From Streptomyces sp. NBC_00376 (GTDB taxonomy: Bacteria; Actinomycetota; Actinomycetes; Streptomycetales; Streptomycetaceae): DNA of 64,000 nucleotides. Under the pieces are notes generated by a model. That model made no database searches, was not told the DNA's origin, and saw only the letters and a list, made by a program, of their open reading frames with translations. Positions 16,988-25,906 of this stretch are shown here, piece by piece. Every line of letters begins with the position of its first letter. Position 1 is the stretch's first letter. Location of the stretch: contig NZ_CP107960.1 of NCBI RefSeq assembly GCF_036077095.1, positions 868,001 to 932,000 of the forward strand. The letters run 5' to 3'. The position numbers were made by a program, and so were the translations under genes.

Positions 16988-18606
16988 GCGGCCGCGACGC
17001 GTCGCCGGAGACCCGGCCCGGTCTGGCCTCGCGCCTCTCCGTCCAGCGCTGGGTGCATCTGATACTCGCCGTCTTCGTGCTGATCGTCTGCTCCGGTGCG
17101 GTCGTCGGCGGCCTGGTGCAGTCCCGGATATCAGACCGCACCACCGAGCTGGTGGACCGCATCCAGCCCGCCCGCTCCTCGTCCTTCCAGTTGCAGAACG
17201 CCCTGCTGGACCAGGAGACCGGGGTCCGCGGCTTCGCGCTCACCGGCGATTCGGCCTTCCTCCGGCCCTACGAGGAGGGGAGGCGGGACGAGAGCCTCCG
17301 GCTGGCCCGGGTCCGCGCGCTCGTCGGGAACGAGCAGCCCTTCGCCGACGACCTCGACCGGATCGCCGCAGCCGCGCGGGAGTGGCGCGGCCGGCACGCC
17401 GAGCCGCTGATCGCCGCGGTCCGCCGGGACGGTCCGGCCTCCGAGTCCTCCGCCCCGATCCGGCGGAGCAACACCGAGTTCGACACGCTGCGGCGGCTGT
17501 ACCGGACCCAGCAGGCCCATCTCGATGCGGCGCGCGACCGGGCCCGCGCCGATCTGGGCACCGCCCGCACCACCCGGGACCGGGTGTTCATCGCGTTGGT
17601 CGTGGGTTTCCTGGCGGCCGTGGTGGCGCTGGGGCTGCTGCTGCACCGGATGGTGGGACGGCCGCTGAGCCGGCTGGCCGCCGCCTCCGACACGGTCCGC
17701 TCGGGGGCGTTCCGCAACCGGATCGAGGTCGGCGGACCGTCGGACGTGCGGGCGGTCGCGGCGGCCGTCGAGGACATGCGCCGCCGTATCGTCGGGGAGC
17801 TCGCCGAATCCCAGGAGCGCGAGCAGCTGCTGGCGGAGCAGGCCCAGGAACTGCGCCGGTCCAACGCGGAGCTGGAGCAGTTCGCCTATGTCGCCTCGCA
17901 CGATCTTCAGGAGCCGCTGCGCAAGGTCGCCTCGTTCTGCCGCCTCCTGGAGAAGCGGGCCGCGGCCTCGCTCGACGACCGGGCCCGGCAGTACATCGAC
18001 TACGCGGTGGACGGTGCGACCCGGATGCAGGTGCTGATCGACGACCTGCTCGCCTTCTCCCGCGTGGGACGGGTGCACGACAAGTGGAAGCCGGTCGGCC
18101 TCGACCGGACGCTCGACCGGGCACTGGCCGATCTCGCGCTGGTCGTCGAGGAGTCCGGCGCCACGGTCGTACGCGAGTCCCCGCTGCCCGAGGTGACCGG
18201 GGACGCCACGGCGCTCTCCATGGTCTGGCAGAACCTGATCGGCAACGCGGTGAAGTTCCGCCGGCCGGACGTGCCGTGCCGGATCACGGTCGGCTTCGTC
18301 CGGGAGGGCGAGGACTGGCACCTGTGCGTGTCGGACAACGGCATCGGCATCGCCCCGGAGTTCGCGCAGAAGGTGTTCGTCATCTTCCAGCGTCTGCACG
18401 GCAGGGACGAGTACGAGGGGACAGGCATCGGTCTGGCGATCTGCCGGAAGATCGTGGAGTTCCACGGGGGCCGGATCTGGCTGGACGAGGAGACCTCCGA
18501 AGGCACCCGGATCCGTTTCACACTGCCGGTCGCCGCCGCGCCCGCGCGCTCCGCGGCGGAACCGCTCGTCGCGGACCCGGCGGCCGGGCGGCCCGGCCAT
18601 GGCTGA
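16984..18606 (+). CDS. CHASE3-HAMP sensor histidine kinase
   Basis: 540-aa membrane sensor kinase. Transmembrane helices near 23-47 and 198-220 bracket an extracytoplasmic helical CHASE3 domain (LLDQETGVRGFALTGD). HAMP, a coiled coil, HisKA with the phosphorylated His306 (YVASHDLQEPLRKV) and HATPase_c (NLIGNAVKFRRP, VSDNGIGIAPE, GTGIGLAICRKI) follow. The type resembles phytochrome-like kinases acting on linked receivers. ATGA overlap with the response regulator/phosphatase gene makes that protein the expected partner. Confidence 0.92.
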   Translation: MSGRDASPETRPGLASRLSVQRWVHLILAVFVLIVCSGAVVGGLVQSRISDRTTELVDRIQPARSSSFQLQNALLDQETGVRGFALTGDSAFLRPYEEGRRDESLRLARVRALVGNEQPFADDLDRIAAAAREWRGRHAEPLIAAVRRDGPASESSAPIRRSNTEFDTLRRLYRTQQAHLDAARDRARADLGTARTTRDRVFIALVVGFLAAVVALGLLLHRMVGRPLSRLAAASDTVRSGAFRNRIEVGGPSDVRAVAAAVEDMRRRIVGELAESQEREQLLAEQAQELRRSNAELEQFAYVASHDLQEPLRKVASFCRLLEKRAAASLDDRARQYIDYAVDGATRMQVLIDDLLAFSRVGRVHDKWKPVGLDRTLDRALADLALVVEESGATVVRESPLPEVTGDATALSMVWQNLIGNAVKFRRPDVPCRITVGFVREGEDWHLCVSDNGIGIAPEFAQKVFVIFQRLHGRDEYEGTGIGLAICRKIVEFHGGRIWLDEETSEGTRIRFTLPVAAAPARSAAEPLVADPAAGRPGHG

Positions 18607-18705
18607 GATCAGCCGGATTCTTCCCGGAGTGGGACCGTTCGTCGCGGGTAGGCGGACGTCGAGAAGCTGTCACCGAACACCCCTGCGTCACCCTGGCTGG
18701 AGCAC

Positions 18706-19161
18706 ATGAACGAACAGGTCACCTCGCGACCGGCCGGCTGCCCCTGCCCGGACCGGTCCACGGAGGTTCTGCACAGCGCCGAGGTGTTCGACGGCGAGCC
18801 CGGCTGCATCGCGCAGGCACGGGCGCTGGCCGATCGTTTCCTGGTCCGGCTGGCCGCCGAGTGGCTCGCGGTGTTCGGTGAGCACACCCGCAGCGATCTG
18901 CTGCTGGCGGTGAGCGAGCTGGTCACCAACGCCGACCGGTACAGCCAGGGCCCCTATCTGCTGGAGCTGGAGGGCAACGCGGAGCGCGTCAGCGTCACGG
19001 TGTACGACTCCAGCACCGCCCTGCCGCTGTTCTACTCGCCCGACCCGACGCGCCCCGGCGGCCACGGCATGGAGATCGTGGTGGCGTTGTGCGACCGGCT
19101 GACCGCGGAGCGGGTGCCGGTGGGCAAGCGCATCCGGGCCGAGTTCGAACTGAGCAGCTGA
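18706..19161 (+). CDS. RsbW-like anti-sigma ATP-binding protein
   Basis: 151-aa protein with a GHKL ATPase fold of the RsbW/SpoIIAB type: AVSELVTNADRYSQGPYLLEL carries the Asn-containing N box, and PGGHGMEIVVALCD the G2 box. Such proteins bind a sigma factor or phosphorylate an anti-anti-sigma protein. It lies 99 bases after the sensor kinase and presumably is the output or a modulator of the SpoIIE-type phosphatase two genes upstream. No sigma factor gene is adjacent. Confidence 0.85.
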   Translation: MNEQVTSRPAGCPCPDRSTEVLHSAEVFDGEPGCIAQARALADRFLVRLAAEWLAVFGEHTRSDLLLAVSELVTNADRYSQGPYLLELEGNAERVSVTVYDSSTALPLFYSPDPTRPGGHGMEIVVALCDRLTAERVPVGKRIRAEFELSS

Positions 19162-19179
19162 GCAGCTGAGCAGCTGAGC
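19151..19179 (+). repeat. 8-bp tandem repeat at gene end
   Basis: TGAGCAGC is repeated 3.6 times across the stop codon of the RsbW-like gene. Every unit supplies a TGA in a different frame, giving stops in several frames. Probably slippage-prone. Confidence 0.8.
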
Positions 19180-19180
19180 T

Positions 19181-19210
19181 GTGGGGCGGGCGGGACGCCG
19201 CCCGCCCCAC
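19181..19210. terminator. Bidirectional terminator
   Basis: Perfect 12-bp stem (19181-19192 with 19199-19210, loop ggacgc) between the convergent RsbW-like gene and the minus-strand gene ending at 19226. Confidence 0.75.
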
Positions 19211-19225
19211 GACCATGTCCGGCCC

Positions 19226-19696
19226 TCAGATGCGGTACGCGCCCGTGGTCACGGACCGGGCCACGCCGTAGGGGGTCAGAGCGACAACGCCGGTGCCGCG
19301 TGCGCGGGTGTCCGGCCCGATGTCGAGCGGGCTGACGCCGAGGGCCCTCGCCGGCTCCGGTGCGAGGTCGAACGCGGCCGTCCTCCAGTCCTCCTCGTCC
19401 TCGTCGGACTCCTGCGCCCAATCCCATTCGGGGTTCAGGCCGAGCTCGGCGCGGCGCGCCCTTTCGAACGGCAACGGCTCGCCCGGCGTCAGCAGTTCGT
19501 CCTCGCCCTCGCCTGTCTCGCAGTACCGCCGGAGCACCGTGCCCCGTTCGGCGACGAGCCAGGCGGAGCCGTCGCCCTGGGCCCCGTAGCAGTACGCCTG
19601 CGCCTTCCCGTACCGGGCACTGAGCCGTGTGCACAACCGCAGGACGTCCTCAACCGCAGGACGTCCTCGCTGCGTTCCTCGCCGCAGGGAGCGCAC
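19226..19696 (-). CDS. Acidic protein of unknown function, probably truncated
   Basis: Readable from a GTG at 19696 (156 aa) without a clear ribosome site. The C-terminal 142 residues look genuine: RLSARYGKAQAYCYG, AERGTVLRRY, then a very acidic SDEDEEDW region and SPLDIGPDTRARGTG. It resembles the C-terminal half of larger uncharacterised streptomycete proteins. A perfect 17-bp tandem duplication (19634-19667) sits at its 5' end and changes frame. With one copy only, the reading frame would extend back to the FhuF-like gene stop without a start. I judge it an N-terminally truncated gene. Confidence 0.45.
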   Translation of the reverse strand: MRSLRRGTQRGRPAVEDVLRLCTRLSARYGKAQAYCYGAQGDGSAWLVAERGTVLRRYCETGEGEDELLTPGEPLPFERARRAELGLNPEWDWAQESDEDEEDWRTAAFDLAPEPARALGVSPLDIGPDTRARGTGVVALTPYGVARSVTTGAYRI

Positions 19697-19710
19697 CAGG
19701 CGGCGCTGGC

Positions 19711-20391
19711 TCAGCCGCGCTCGAAGACGCAGTCCCCGCACAGACCGCTGGCCGGTGTGCGGTAGTACAGGCAGCAACTGCGTCGGCGGAATGCCGCGTC
19801 GTGCGGGGCGCCGGTGTCCCGGAGGTCCGGGTGGTCGAAGAGCTCGGCGGCCAGTGCGCGGGCCCGCGCCGCCGCGTCGGGGCGGCGGTGCGTACGTGCC
19901 CAGGCAAGGAGCTGGCGCAGGGCTCCGGCCAGGGCGGACCCGGCGTTGCCCCACAGTAGCCGGTCGGACAGCGGACCGTCCCGGTGGACCGCCTCGGCCA
20001 GGGGTACGAGGTGGCCGTACTGGACGGCTTCGCGGATCCGGCAGGCGGTGCCGGGCAGTGACTCGGTGCCGTCCAGCCACAGGTCGTCGGGGGCCGGGGG
20101 CCGCGGGTCCCAGTGAAGGGCGCCGGGCGAGAGGGCGGGGAAGCTGCCGGTCAGCGCCGCCGGTCCGAGTGCGACCGACCAGAGCCGGGAGGCCAGCCCC
20201 AAGTGCGCGATCGAGGCGGCCACTCTGCGCTCGGAGGTGCCCAGCCGGGCTGCGACCGTGTCGATCCGGCCCGTGAGCGGGGCCTGTTCCCCCGCGTACA
20301 GCCCTGCCAGTGGACCATGTTCTCCGTCGGGTGGCGCGGTGGTGCGCAGCGCGAAGAATCCTCCCAACGAGGCCGCTGCGAACCCGTCCAT
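19711..20391 (-). CDS. FhuF-like (2Fe-2S) protein
   Basis: 226-aa cytosolic protein ending in the FhuF C-terminal cluster motif, here CCLYYRTPASGLCGDC, i.e. CC-x10-C-x2-C, which binds a 2Fe-2S centre in ferric-siderophore reductases. The rest is helical and variable. GGAGCAGGTGCG precedes the ATG at 20391. It stands alone, divergent from a DMT transporter, with no iron box visible in the 170-base divergent region, so an iron role is not proved by context. Confidence 0.75.
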   Translation of the reverse strand: MDGFAAASLGGFFALRTTAPPDGEHGPLAGLYAGEQAPLTGRIDTVAARLGTSERRVAASIAHLGLASRLWSVALGPAALTGSFPALSPGALHWDPRPPAPDDLWLDGTESLPGTACRIREAVQYGHLVPLAEAVHRDGPLSDRLLWGNAGSALAGALRQLLAWARTHRRPDAAARARALAAELFDHPDLRDTGAPHDAAFRRRSCCLYYRTPASGLCGDCVFERG

Positions 20392-20565
20392 CGCACCTGC
20401 TCCCTCCCGGCGTTCGCCGTAACCCTGCGAGGTGAGGACTCTAAGCCCTCCGAGGGAGAACTACCCTCCGTAGGAGGACACTGGGACCACGGCCGTACTA
20501 CTGAGGCAGTACGCCGAATCGCCGTCTCAAGGACGACGACGCAGCCGCGTCGAAGGGACATCGTG

Positions 20566-21813
20566 GTGTACATGAGTTCCCTTGCGCTGTCTGTGCTGCT
20601 GTCACTGGTCTCCGCGGTCGCCTACGCGGCCGGGGCGATCGTCCAGGAGCGCGTGGCGACCGGCGACGGCCACTCGCTGGCACCGCTTCGCAACCGCGTC
20701 TGGTGGGCCGCCGTGGCGCTGAACGGCGGGGGCGCGGTGCTCCATGTCGTGGCGCTGGCCTACGGCCCGCTCAGTCTCGTCCAGCCGCTCGGTGCGCTGA
20801 CCATCGTCTTCGCCCTGCCGATGGCGGCGCTCTTCGTACGCCGCCGGGCGGGAGCCACCGCGTGGCGGGGCGCGATCATGGCGACCGTCGGTCTGGCGGG
20901 CCTGCTCGCGCTCACGGGGAACGCCGGGTCGCACGCCCTGAACGGCCGGGATCAGCTGATCGTCGCCGGTGCGACGCTCGGCGCGGTCGCGCTGCTCGCC
21001 CTGGTCTCCACGGGCGTGCACCGGCCGGTGGTACGGAGCGTGGTCCTGGCCGGTGCGGCGGGCATCGCGTTCGGGATCGCCTCGGTCTTCGTGAAGACGG
21101 TGGCGGTGGGATGGACGTCCGGCGCGGTGACGGAAGGTCTGCCGGCACTGCTGGCGATCGCCGGTTTCGCGGCCACCGGGCTGCTGCTCTCCCAGGCCGC
21201 GTACCGGGGTGCCGGACTGACCGCACCGCTGGCGACGGTGACCGTGGTGAACCCGGTGATAGCGGCGGTCGTGGGCATCACGATGTTCGGCGAGCACTTC
21301 CGGTACGGCACGACCGGGACCATGCTCGCGCTGGCCTGTGCGGTGGTCGCGGCGGGCGGCCTGATCCTGCTCACGACGGAGCGGCTGGGCACGGAGCACC
21401 GGGCCGCGCAGACGGCAAACGGCGCGCTCCCGGACGCTGCGGACGTGGCGAGTGCGGAAGCGGGAGCGGGAGCCGGTGGCGCGGGGGCGGCGGAACCCGC
21501 GGCGGAACCGGTCCGCCCGGCCCTCGCACCGGGGACCGCGGTGCTCTCCGGGCCCGTACCGGCAGAGCCTGCCGCTTCAGTCGGCCCTTCGACGCCCGCC
21601 GGGACCGTCGAGGCGGTCCGGGACACGTTCTGTGCACCGCGTCCGCTGCCGGTGCTGATGCCGCTGGAGTGCCTGGGCCGGGTGACGTTCGGCTTGTCGC
21701 CGTACCCGGGCACCGAGGAGCAGAGCCGCTCGTCCGCGGGCCCTGCCGAACCCGGTGACGGGGCCGAATCCCAGGGGGCCGTTCAGACCCTGACGCCGCC
21801 CGCCCTGAGGTAG
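20566..21813 (+). CDS. DMT/EamA-type membrane transporter
   Basis: 415-aa protein. Ten membrane helices in two five-helix halves (SLVSAVAYAAGAIVQERVA; PLSLVQPLGALTIVFALP; TAPLATVTVVNPVIAAVVGI) resemble the drug/metabolite transporter superfamily. The last 130 residues are a hydrophilic Ala/Pro/Glu-rich tail, which is unusual. GTG at 20566 gives the best spacing to AAGGGA. GTG 20563 and ATG 20572 are alternatives. The 3' end overlaps the convergent cell-wall hydrolase gene by 31 bases. Substrate unknown. Confidence 0.8.
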   Translation: MYMSSLALSVLLSLVSAVAYAAGAIVQERVATGDGHSLAPLRNRVWWAAVALNGGGAVLHVVALAYGPLSLVQPLGALTIVFALPMAALFVRRRAGATAWRGAIMATVGLAGLLALTGNAGSHALNGRDQLIVAGATLGAVALLALVSTGVHRPVVRSVVLAGAAGIAFGIASVFVKTVAVGWTSGAVTEGLPALLAIAGFAATGLLLSQAAYRGAGLTAPLATVTVVNPVIAAVVGITMFGEHFRYGTTGTMLALACAVVAAGGLILLTTERLGTEHRAAQTANGALPDAADVASAEAGAGAGGAGAAEPAAEPVRPALAPGTAVLSGPVPAEPAASVGPSTPAGTVEAVRDTFCAPRPLPVLMPLECLGRVTFGLSPYPGTEEQSRSSAGPAEPGDGAESQGAVQTLTPPALR

Positions 21814-23153
21814 GCCAGCGGGTCGATGTCCGATCCGTAGCCGGGACCGGTGCGGATCTCGAAGTGCAGGTGCGGGCCCGTGACGTTCCCGGTGGAGCCC
21901 GAGCGCGCGATCCGCTGGCCCGCCGAGACGTGGCGGCCCTCGCGCACGTGCAGCGCGGACAGGTGCGCGTACTGGCTGTACTTGCCGTCGCTGTGCCGGA
22001 TGACGACCTGGTAGCCGTACGCCCCGCCCCAGCCCGCCGAGACGACCGTGCCGGAGGCCACCGCCCTGATCGACGTACCGGTCGGGACGGGGAAGTCGAC
22101 CCCGGTGTGGTAACCGCTTGCCCAGGAGCCGGACTGGTGGTACGGGGTGCCGATGCCGGCCGCGACGGGGGCGACGAGACCGGCGTGCTGCTCCGCGCGC
22201 GGCTTCGGCCGGTGGCTCTCGGTCTTCTTCGGCTGGGGCTTCGGCTTCGCGGTGCTGTGGTGCGGCTTGGGTGCTGCGGTGGTCGGGCGGGGCTTCACCG
22301 TCTGGTGCCGGGAGGCGGCCGCTTGCTGTTTCGGTTCGGCGGCCTGGTCCTGGGCCTTCGCCTTCGGGCGCTCCGGGGCTGCCGACCGCTGCGGTGCGGT
22401 GGACTTCCGGGGCTTCGGCACGGCCTTCGGCTTCGCCTGCGCGGCTGGGCCCGTCCTCGGCGACCGGGCCGTGTCCAGGCTCAGGCGCTGCCCGGGCAGG
22501 ATGAGGTCGGGGTCGTCTCCCACGACCTCGCGGTTCTGCGCGTAGAGGTGCTGCCAGCCGCCCCGGACGCGCTCGGTCGCCGCGATCGCGGAGAGCGAGT
22601 CGCCGCGTGCCACGGTGTACGACTCGCGCTTGCCGGGCACTGTCGTCGGCGTGGCGGGGGCGGAGGTCCGCTTCGCCGTGGACTCGCCGGAGACGGTCCT
22701 GCCCGGGGCGGTCCGGTCCGGAGCCTTCACATGACTGGTGCGCTGCGACTGCGGGTTGATGTCGGCGGTGTCCCCGCCGTTGGTCAGCCCGGCCATGGTC
22801 GAGCAGCCCGGCCACGCGCCGGGTCCCTGCGCGTCGAGCACCTTCTCGGCGATGGAGATCTGCTCGTCCCGGGTGGCCAGATCGGCGCGCGGGGCGTAGA
22901 CCGTGCCTCCGTGCGCCGCCCAGGTGGACCGGGTGAACTGCAGTCCGCCGAAGTAGCCGTTGCCGCTGTTGATGTGCCAGTCACCGGTCGACTCGCATGC
23001 GGCGACCTTCTCCCACACGTCCGTCGACGCGGCGCCCGCCGAGGCTGCCGCGATGAGCGGGAGCGCGAGGCCCGCACCGCCCGCGGTGACCGTGAGCGAG
23101 GCACGGTTGATCCGGCTGGGCTGATATCTGCGGTGCCGTCCGTTCGCGGCCAT
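21783..23153 (-). CDS. Rpf-LysM-M23 cell-wall hydrolase
   Basis: Secreted 456-aa peptidoglycan enzyme with three parts. After a signal/anchor (to about 42) comes an Rpf transglycosylase domain with catalytic Glu54 (VAACESTGDWHINSGNGYFG). A LysM domain follows (YTVARGDSLSAIA), then about 110 residues of Lys/Pro/Ala linker. It ends in an M23 endopeptidase domain with zinc ligands HTGVDF and HLHFE. Rpf proteins cleave glycan during spore germination and growth, and the M23 domain cuts cross-links. Start at 23153 after GGGGGAG. The region before it is short and holds no riboswitch I can recognise. Confidence 0.9.
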   Translation of the reverse strand: MAANGRHRRYQPSRINRASLTVTAGGAGLALPLIAAASAGAASTDVWEKVAACESTGDWHINSGNGYFGGLQFTRSTWAAHGGTVYAPRADLATRDEQISIAEKVLDAQGPGAWPGCSTMAGLTNGGDTADINPQSQRTSHVKAPDRTAPGRTVSGESTAKRTSAPATPTTVPGKRESYTVARGDSLSAIAATERVRGGWQHLYAQNREVVGDDPDLILPGQRLSLDTARSPRTGPAAQAKPKAVPKPRKSTAPQRSAAPERPKAKAQDQAAEPKQQAAASRHQTVKPRPTTAAPKPHHSTAKPKPQPKKTESHRPKPRAEQHAGLVAPVAAGIGTPYHQSGSWASGYHTGVDFPVPTGTSIRAVASGTVVSAGWGGAYGYQVVIRHSDGKYSQYAHLSALHVREGRHVSAGQRIARSGSTGNVTGPHLHFEIRTGPGYGSDIDPLAYLRAGGVRV

Positions 23154-23284
23154 GGCTTGGCTCCCCCACTGACAGTAGGACACGTCGCAAGCGCCCAACT
23201 TATGTGCAGGCAAAGGGCGGTGACAAGAGAGCGGCCGGACTCACCCGTCACCGCCGACCCGGCGGTCCCGCCGACGACGAGCTG

Positions 23285-23995
23285 TCAGGGTACGAATATG
23301 CCGGCGCGGCGCCGGGCCGCCGCGTCCACGAGTGCGGCCATGACCCGGGTGTCCTGGCCCATCTCGGGGTGCCACTGGACCCCCAGCACCAGACTGTCGT
23401 GGCCGGTGAGTTCGACGGCCTCCACGGTGCCGTCGGGCGCGTGGGCGCTCGCGACGAGGCCGGTTCCCAGGCGGTCCACGGCCTGGTGGTGGTAGGCGGG
23501 TACCACGTCCGGTTCCGCAACGGCTGCCGCGTACGCCGTGCCGGGAACGGGAGTGACGGGGTGTTCGCAGAAGACGCCGGGGCCGCCGGTGTGCCCGTCC
23601 AGGTGCTGGTGCAGGGTGCCGCCGAGCGCGACGTTGAGCAGTTGCATGCCACGGCAGATGCCGAGCAGCGGGACGCGCCGGTCGATCGCCGCCTCGATCA
23701 GCGCGATTTCCCACGCGTCGCGTTCACGTGCCGGCGGACCGGTGCGGGGGTCGGGCGACTCGCCGTACCGGTCCGGTTCGACATCGGCGCCGCCTGCGAT
23801 CACCACACCGTCCAGTGCCGCCACGGCCTCCCGGGCCGCCTCGGTGGTGTCGTCGGGCGGCAGCATCACCACCAGGCCGCCGACCGCCCGCACCAGGCGC
23901 GGGTAGACGGCGGGCAGCAGGACGGCCTGCGTGTCCCAGACACCCCACCGGGCCGGTTCCTGATAGGTGCTGATACCGATGACGGGCCGGGTCAT
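23285..23995 (-). CDS. Gamma-glutamyl hydrolase, PuuD-like
   Basis: Class I glutamine-amidotransferase-fold hydrolase (236 aa) of the PuuD type, cleaving gamma-glutamyl bonds. Nucleophile Cys in GICRGMQLLNVALGG and catalytic His-Glu in GVQWHPEM. PuuD hydrolyses gamma-glutamyl-GABA in polyamine catabolism. Here the neighbours (ethanolamine-type permease, glutamine-synthetase-like ligase, SDR, aldehyde dehydrogenase) suggest release of glutamate at the end of a gamma-glutamylation pathway. ATG at 23995 has GGAGGAGG just upstream. Cotranscribed with the permease, 118 bases behind it. Confidence 0.88.
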   Translation of the reverse strand: MTRPVIGISTYQEPARWGVWDTQAVLLPAVYPRLVRAVGGLVVMLPPDDTTEAAREAVAALDGVVIAGGADVEPDRYGESPDPRTGPPARERDAWEIALIEAAIDRRVPLLGICRGMQLLNVALGGTLHQHLDGHTGGPGVFCEHPVTPVPGTAYAAAVAEPDVVPAYHHQAVDRLGTGLVASAHAPDGTVEAVELTGHDSLVLGVQWHPEMGQDTRVMAALVDAAARRRAGIFVP

Positions 23996-24113
23996 GGCCG
24001 CCTCCTCCAATTGGTTCGCTGTTCGGTCGTGGTGCCGCCGCTGCCGCGTGCGGGTGCGGGTGCGGCAGCGGCGGTGCGGGCGTGTCCGCGACGCCCTTGC
24101 CCCCAGGTCCTGT

Positions 24114-25583
24114 TCAGTCCCGGGACAGTTCGGCCTCGGCCGCCGCCAGTGCGGCGAACTCCTCCTCCGGGGCGCTCGCGACGAGGCGGTGACGGCTGTA
24201 GAAGGCGAAGTAGGCCAGCGCCACCACGTACACGCCGAGCGCGATGAACGCGGCGTCCCGGTCCACCAGGAAGGTCGCCACCAGGGCCGAGCATGCCAGC
24301 ACGAAGGCCACGGACGAGGTGAACGCGCCGCCGGGCGTCCGGTAGGGCCGTTCGAGGTGCGGTTCGCGCCGGCGCAGCACGATGTGGGAGAGCGCCATCA
24401 ACGAGTAGCTGATGGTGGCGCCGAATACGGCGACGTTCAGCATCCTGCCGCCGTTGCCGATCCAGGCGGCCAGTGTGAAGCCGATCGCGCCGGGGATCAG
24501 CAGGCCGAGGTAGAGGGACTTGCGACGGTTGGTCAGCGAGAGGAAGCGCGGCAGGTAGCCGGCCCGGGAGAGCGCGAACAGCTGGCGGGAGCCGGCGAAG
24601 ATCAGCGAGAAGAACGAGGCCACCAGGCCCGCCAGGCCCGCATAGTTGACGAAGCGGCTCAGGCCGGTGGGGCCGCCCTTGCCCTCCAGCGCGACCACGA
24701 GAGGGTTGCCCGCCTCCTGAATGGCCCTGGCACCCTGTGCGCCGGTGGCGGAGAGGAAGGTGAGCACCGCGAGGCCCACCAGCACGGTCAGCGAGATGGC
24801 CAGTGCCCTCGGCATCGACCTGACCGGGTCCTTGGCCTCCTCGGCGGCGAGCGGCACGCCCTCGACGCCCAGGAAGAACCACATGCCGAAGGGGAAGGCG
24901 GCCCAGATGCCGAGCAGTCCGAAGGGCAGCCAGGACGAGGAGCCGAGCGCGCCGGTGTCCACCGGGATGTCGTTGAGGCGGTCGGCGTCGAAATCGGTGA
25001 ACGCGCCGATGGCGAAGATCAGCAGGGCGGCCACGGCGACGGCGGTCACGATCAGGCTGAACCGGAGCGCCTCGCCGACACCCCAGAGGTGGATCCCGAT
25101 GAAGACCGCGAAGCAGGCGAGGTAGACGGGCCAGCCGGAGGTGAGCCCGAACAGGCCGAGGGATTCGACGTAGTCACCGATGAACAGCGAGATGGCGGCG
25201 GGGGCGAGGATGTACTCGATGAGAATGGCCGTACCGGTCAGGAAGCCGCCCCAGGTGCCCAGGGCGCGTCGCGCGAAGCCGTAACCGCCGCCCGCGGTGG
25301 GCAGGATGGCGGAGAGTTCGGCCAGCGCGAAGACGAGGCACGCGTACATCAGGCCCATCAGCACGGTGGCCGCGGCGAGCCCGCCGAATCCGCCCTTGGA
25401 CAGGCCGATGTTCCAGCCGGAGTAGTCGCCGGACACCACGTAGGCGACGCCGAGTCCGGTCAGCAGGAGCCAGCCCGCACTGCCCCGGCGCAGCGTACGG
25501 CGGTGCAGGCACTCGTCCTCGCCGGTCACCACGCCGGCCGTGCCGCCGGGTGGGCTGGTGGGTGTGTCGGTTCCCTGGGCCAT
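24114..25583 (-). CDS. Ethanolamine/amino-acid permease (APC family)
   Basis: 489-aa APC-superfamily permease with twelve helices. The N-terminal SAGWLLLTGLGVAYVVSGDY and FSGWNIGL-like SGWNIGLSKGGFGGL, plus PTAGGGYGFARRALG, are typical of ethanolamine permeases (Eat). GWLxxxGxxYVxSGDYxGWN separates them from generic amino-acid carriers. Divergent from the glutamine-synthetase-like gene, with five tandem 14-bp repeats in between. Probably supplies the amine that the ligase glutamylates. Exact substrate is inferred. Confidence 0.82.
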   Translation of the reverse strand: MAQGTDTPTSPPGGTAGVVTGEDECLHRRTLRRGSAGWLLLTGLGVAYVVSGDYSGWNIGLSKGGFGGLAAATVLMGLMYACLVFALAELSAILPTAGGGYGFARRALGTWGGFLTGTAILIEYILAPAAISLFIGDYVESLGLFGLTSGWPVYLACFAVFIGIHLWGVGEALRFSLIVTAVAVAALLIFAIGAFTDFDADRLNDIPVDTGALGSSSWLPFGLLGIWAAFPFGMWFFLGVEGVPLAAEEAKDPVRSMPRALAISLTVLVGLAVLTFLSATGAQGARAIQEAGNPLVVALEGKGGPTGLSRFVNYAGLAGLVASFFSLIFAGSRQLFALSRAGYLPRFLSLTNRRKSLYLGLLIPGAIGFTLAAWIGNGGRMLNVAVFGATISYSLMALSHIVLRRREPHLERPYRTPGGAFTSSVAFVLACSALVATFLVDRDAAFIALGVYVVALAYFAFYSRHRLVASAPEEEFAALAAAEAELSRD

Positions 25584-25642
25584 GGGGCGCTCCAGATGTG
25601 TGTCGACGGCGCTGCGTCGAGGCGTGGCAGGCGAAAGGGCGC

Positions 25643-25712
25643 GTCAAAGTTCGTGGGCAACCGTTCGCGGGCAAAGGTTCGAAGGCAATGGTTCACGCTC
25701 AAAGGTTCACCG
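25643..25712. repeat. Five tandem 14-bp repeats, candidate operator array
   Basis: Units begin at 25643, 25657, 25671, 25685 and 25699, with consensus GGCAAAGGTTCG plus two variable bases. The best copies differ from one another at one to three core positions. A further core-like copy, GCAATGGTTTC, occurs at 25853-25863 just before the ligase gene. Located between the divergent permease (start 25583) and ligase (start 25907) genes, so it may bind the pathway regulator cooperatively. Confidence 0.8.
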
Positions 25713-25906
25713 GCACACCTTTATGGAACGCCAGGTGAAACGCAAGGGGCGCGCGTTAAACAGTGGTTACGCGTGTGCGCCTTGCTCGCGACAAGTGCAC
25801 CGGGCCCCTCTCCGGCGAGGATTCGCCACCACCGGCCGGACCCTCTTCCCAAGCAATGGTTTCCTGTCATACCTTATGGATCTCGGTGCACCCAAGGAGG
25901 AATCCC

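Noticed and set aside
20430..20510. Iron box between the FhuF-like gene and the DMT transporter
   Set aside because: CCTCC/GGAGG near-palindromes occur, but nothing resembling TTAGGTTAGG.
23154..23284. Cyclic di-AMP (ydaO) riboswitch before the Rpf/M23 gene
   Set aside because: The space is only about 130 bases and lacks the conserved core of that motif.
23204..24247. Long plus-strand frame opposite the PuuD-like gene
   Set aside because: Mirror of a clearly conserved minus-strand enzyme; typical antisense frame in GC-rich DNA.
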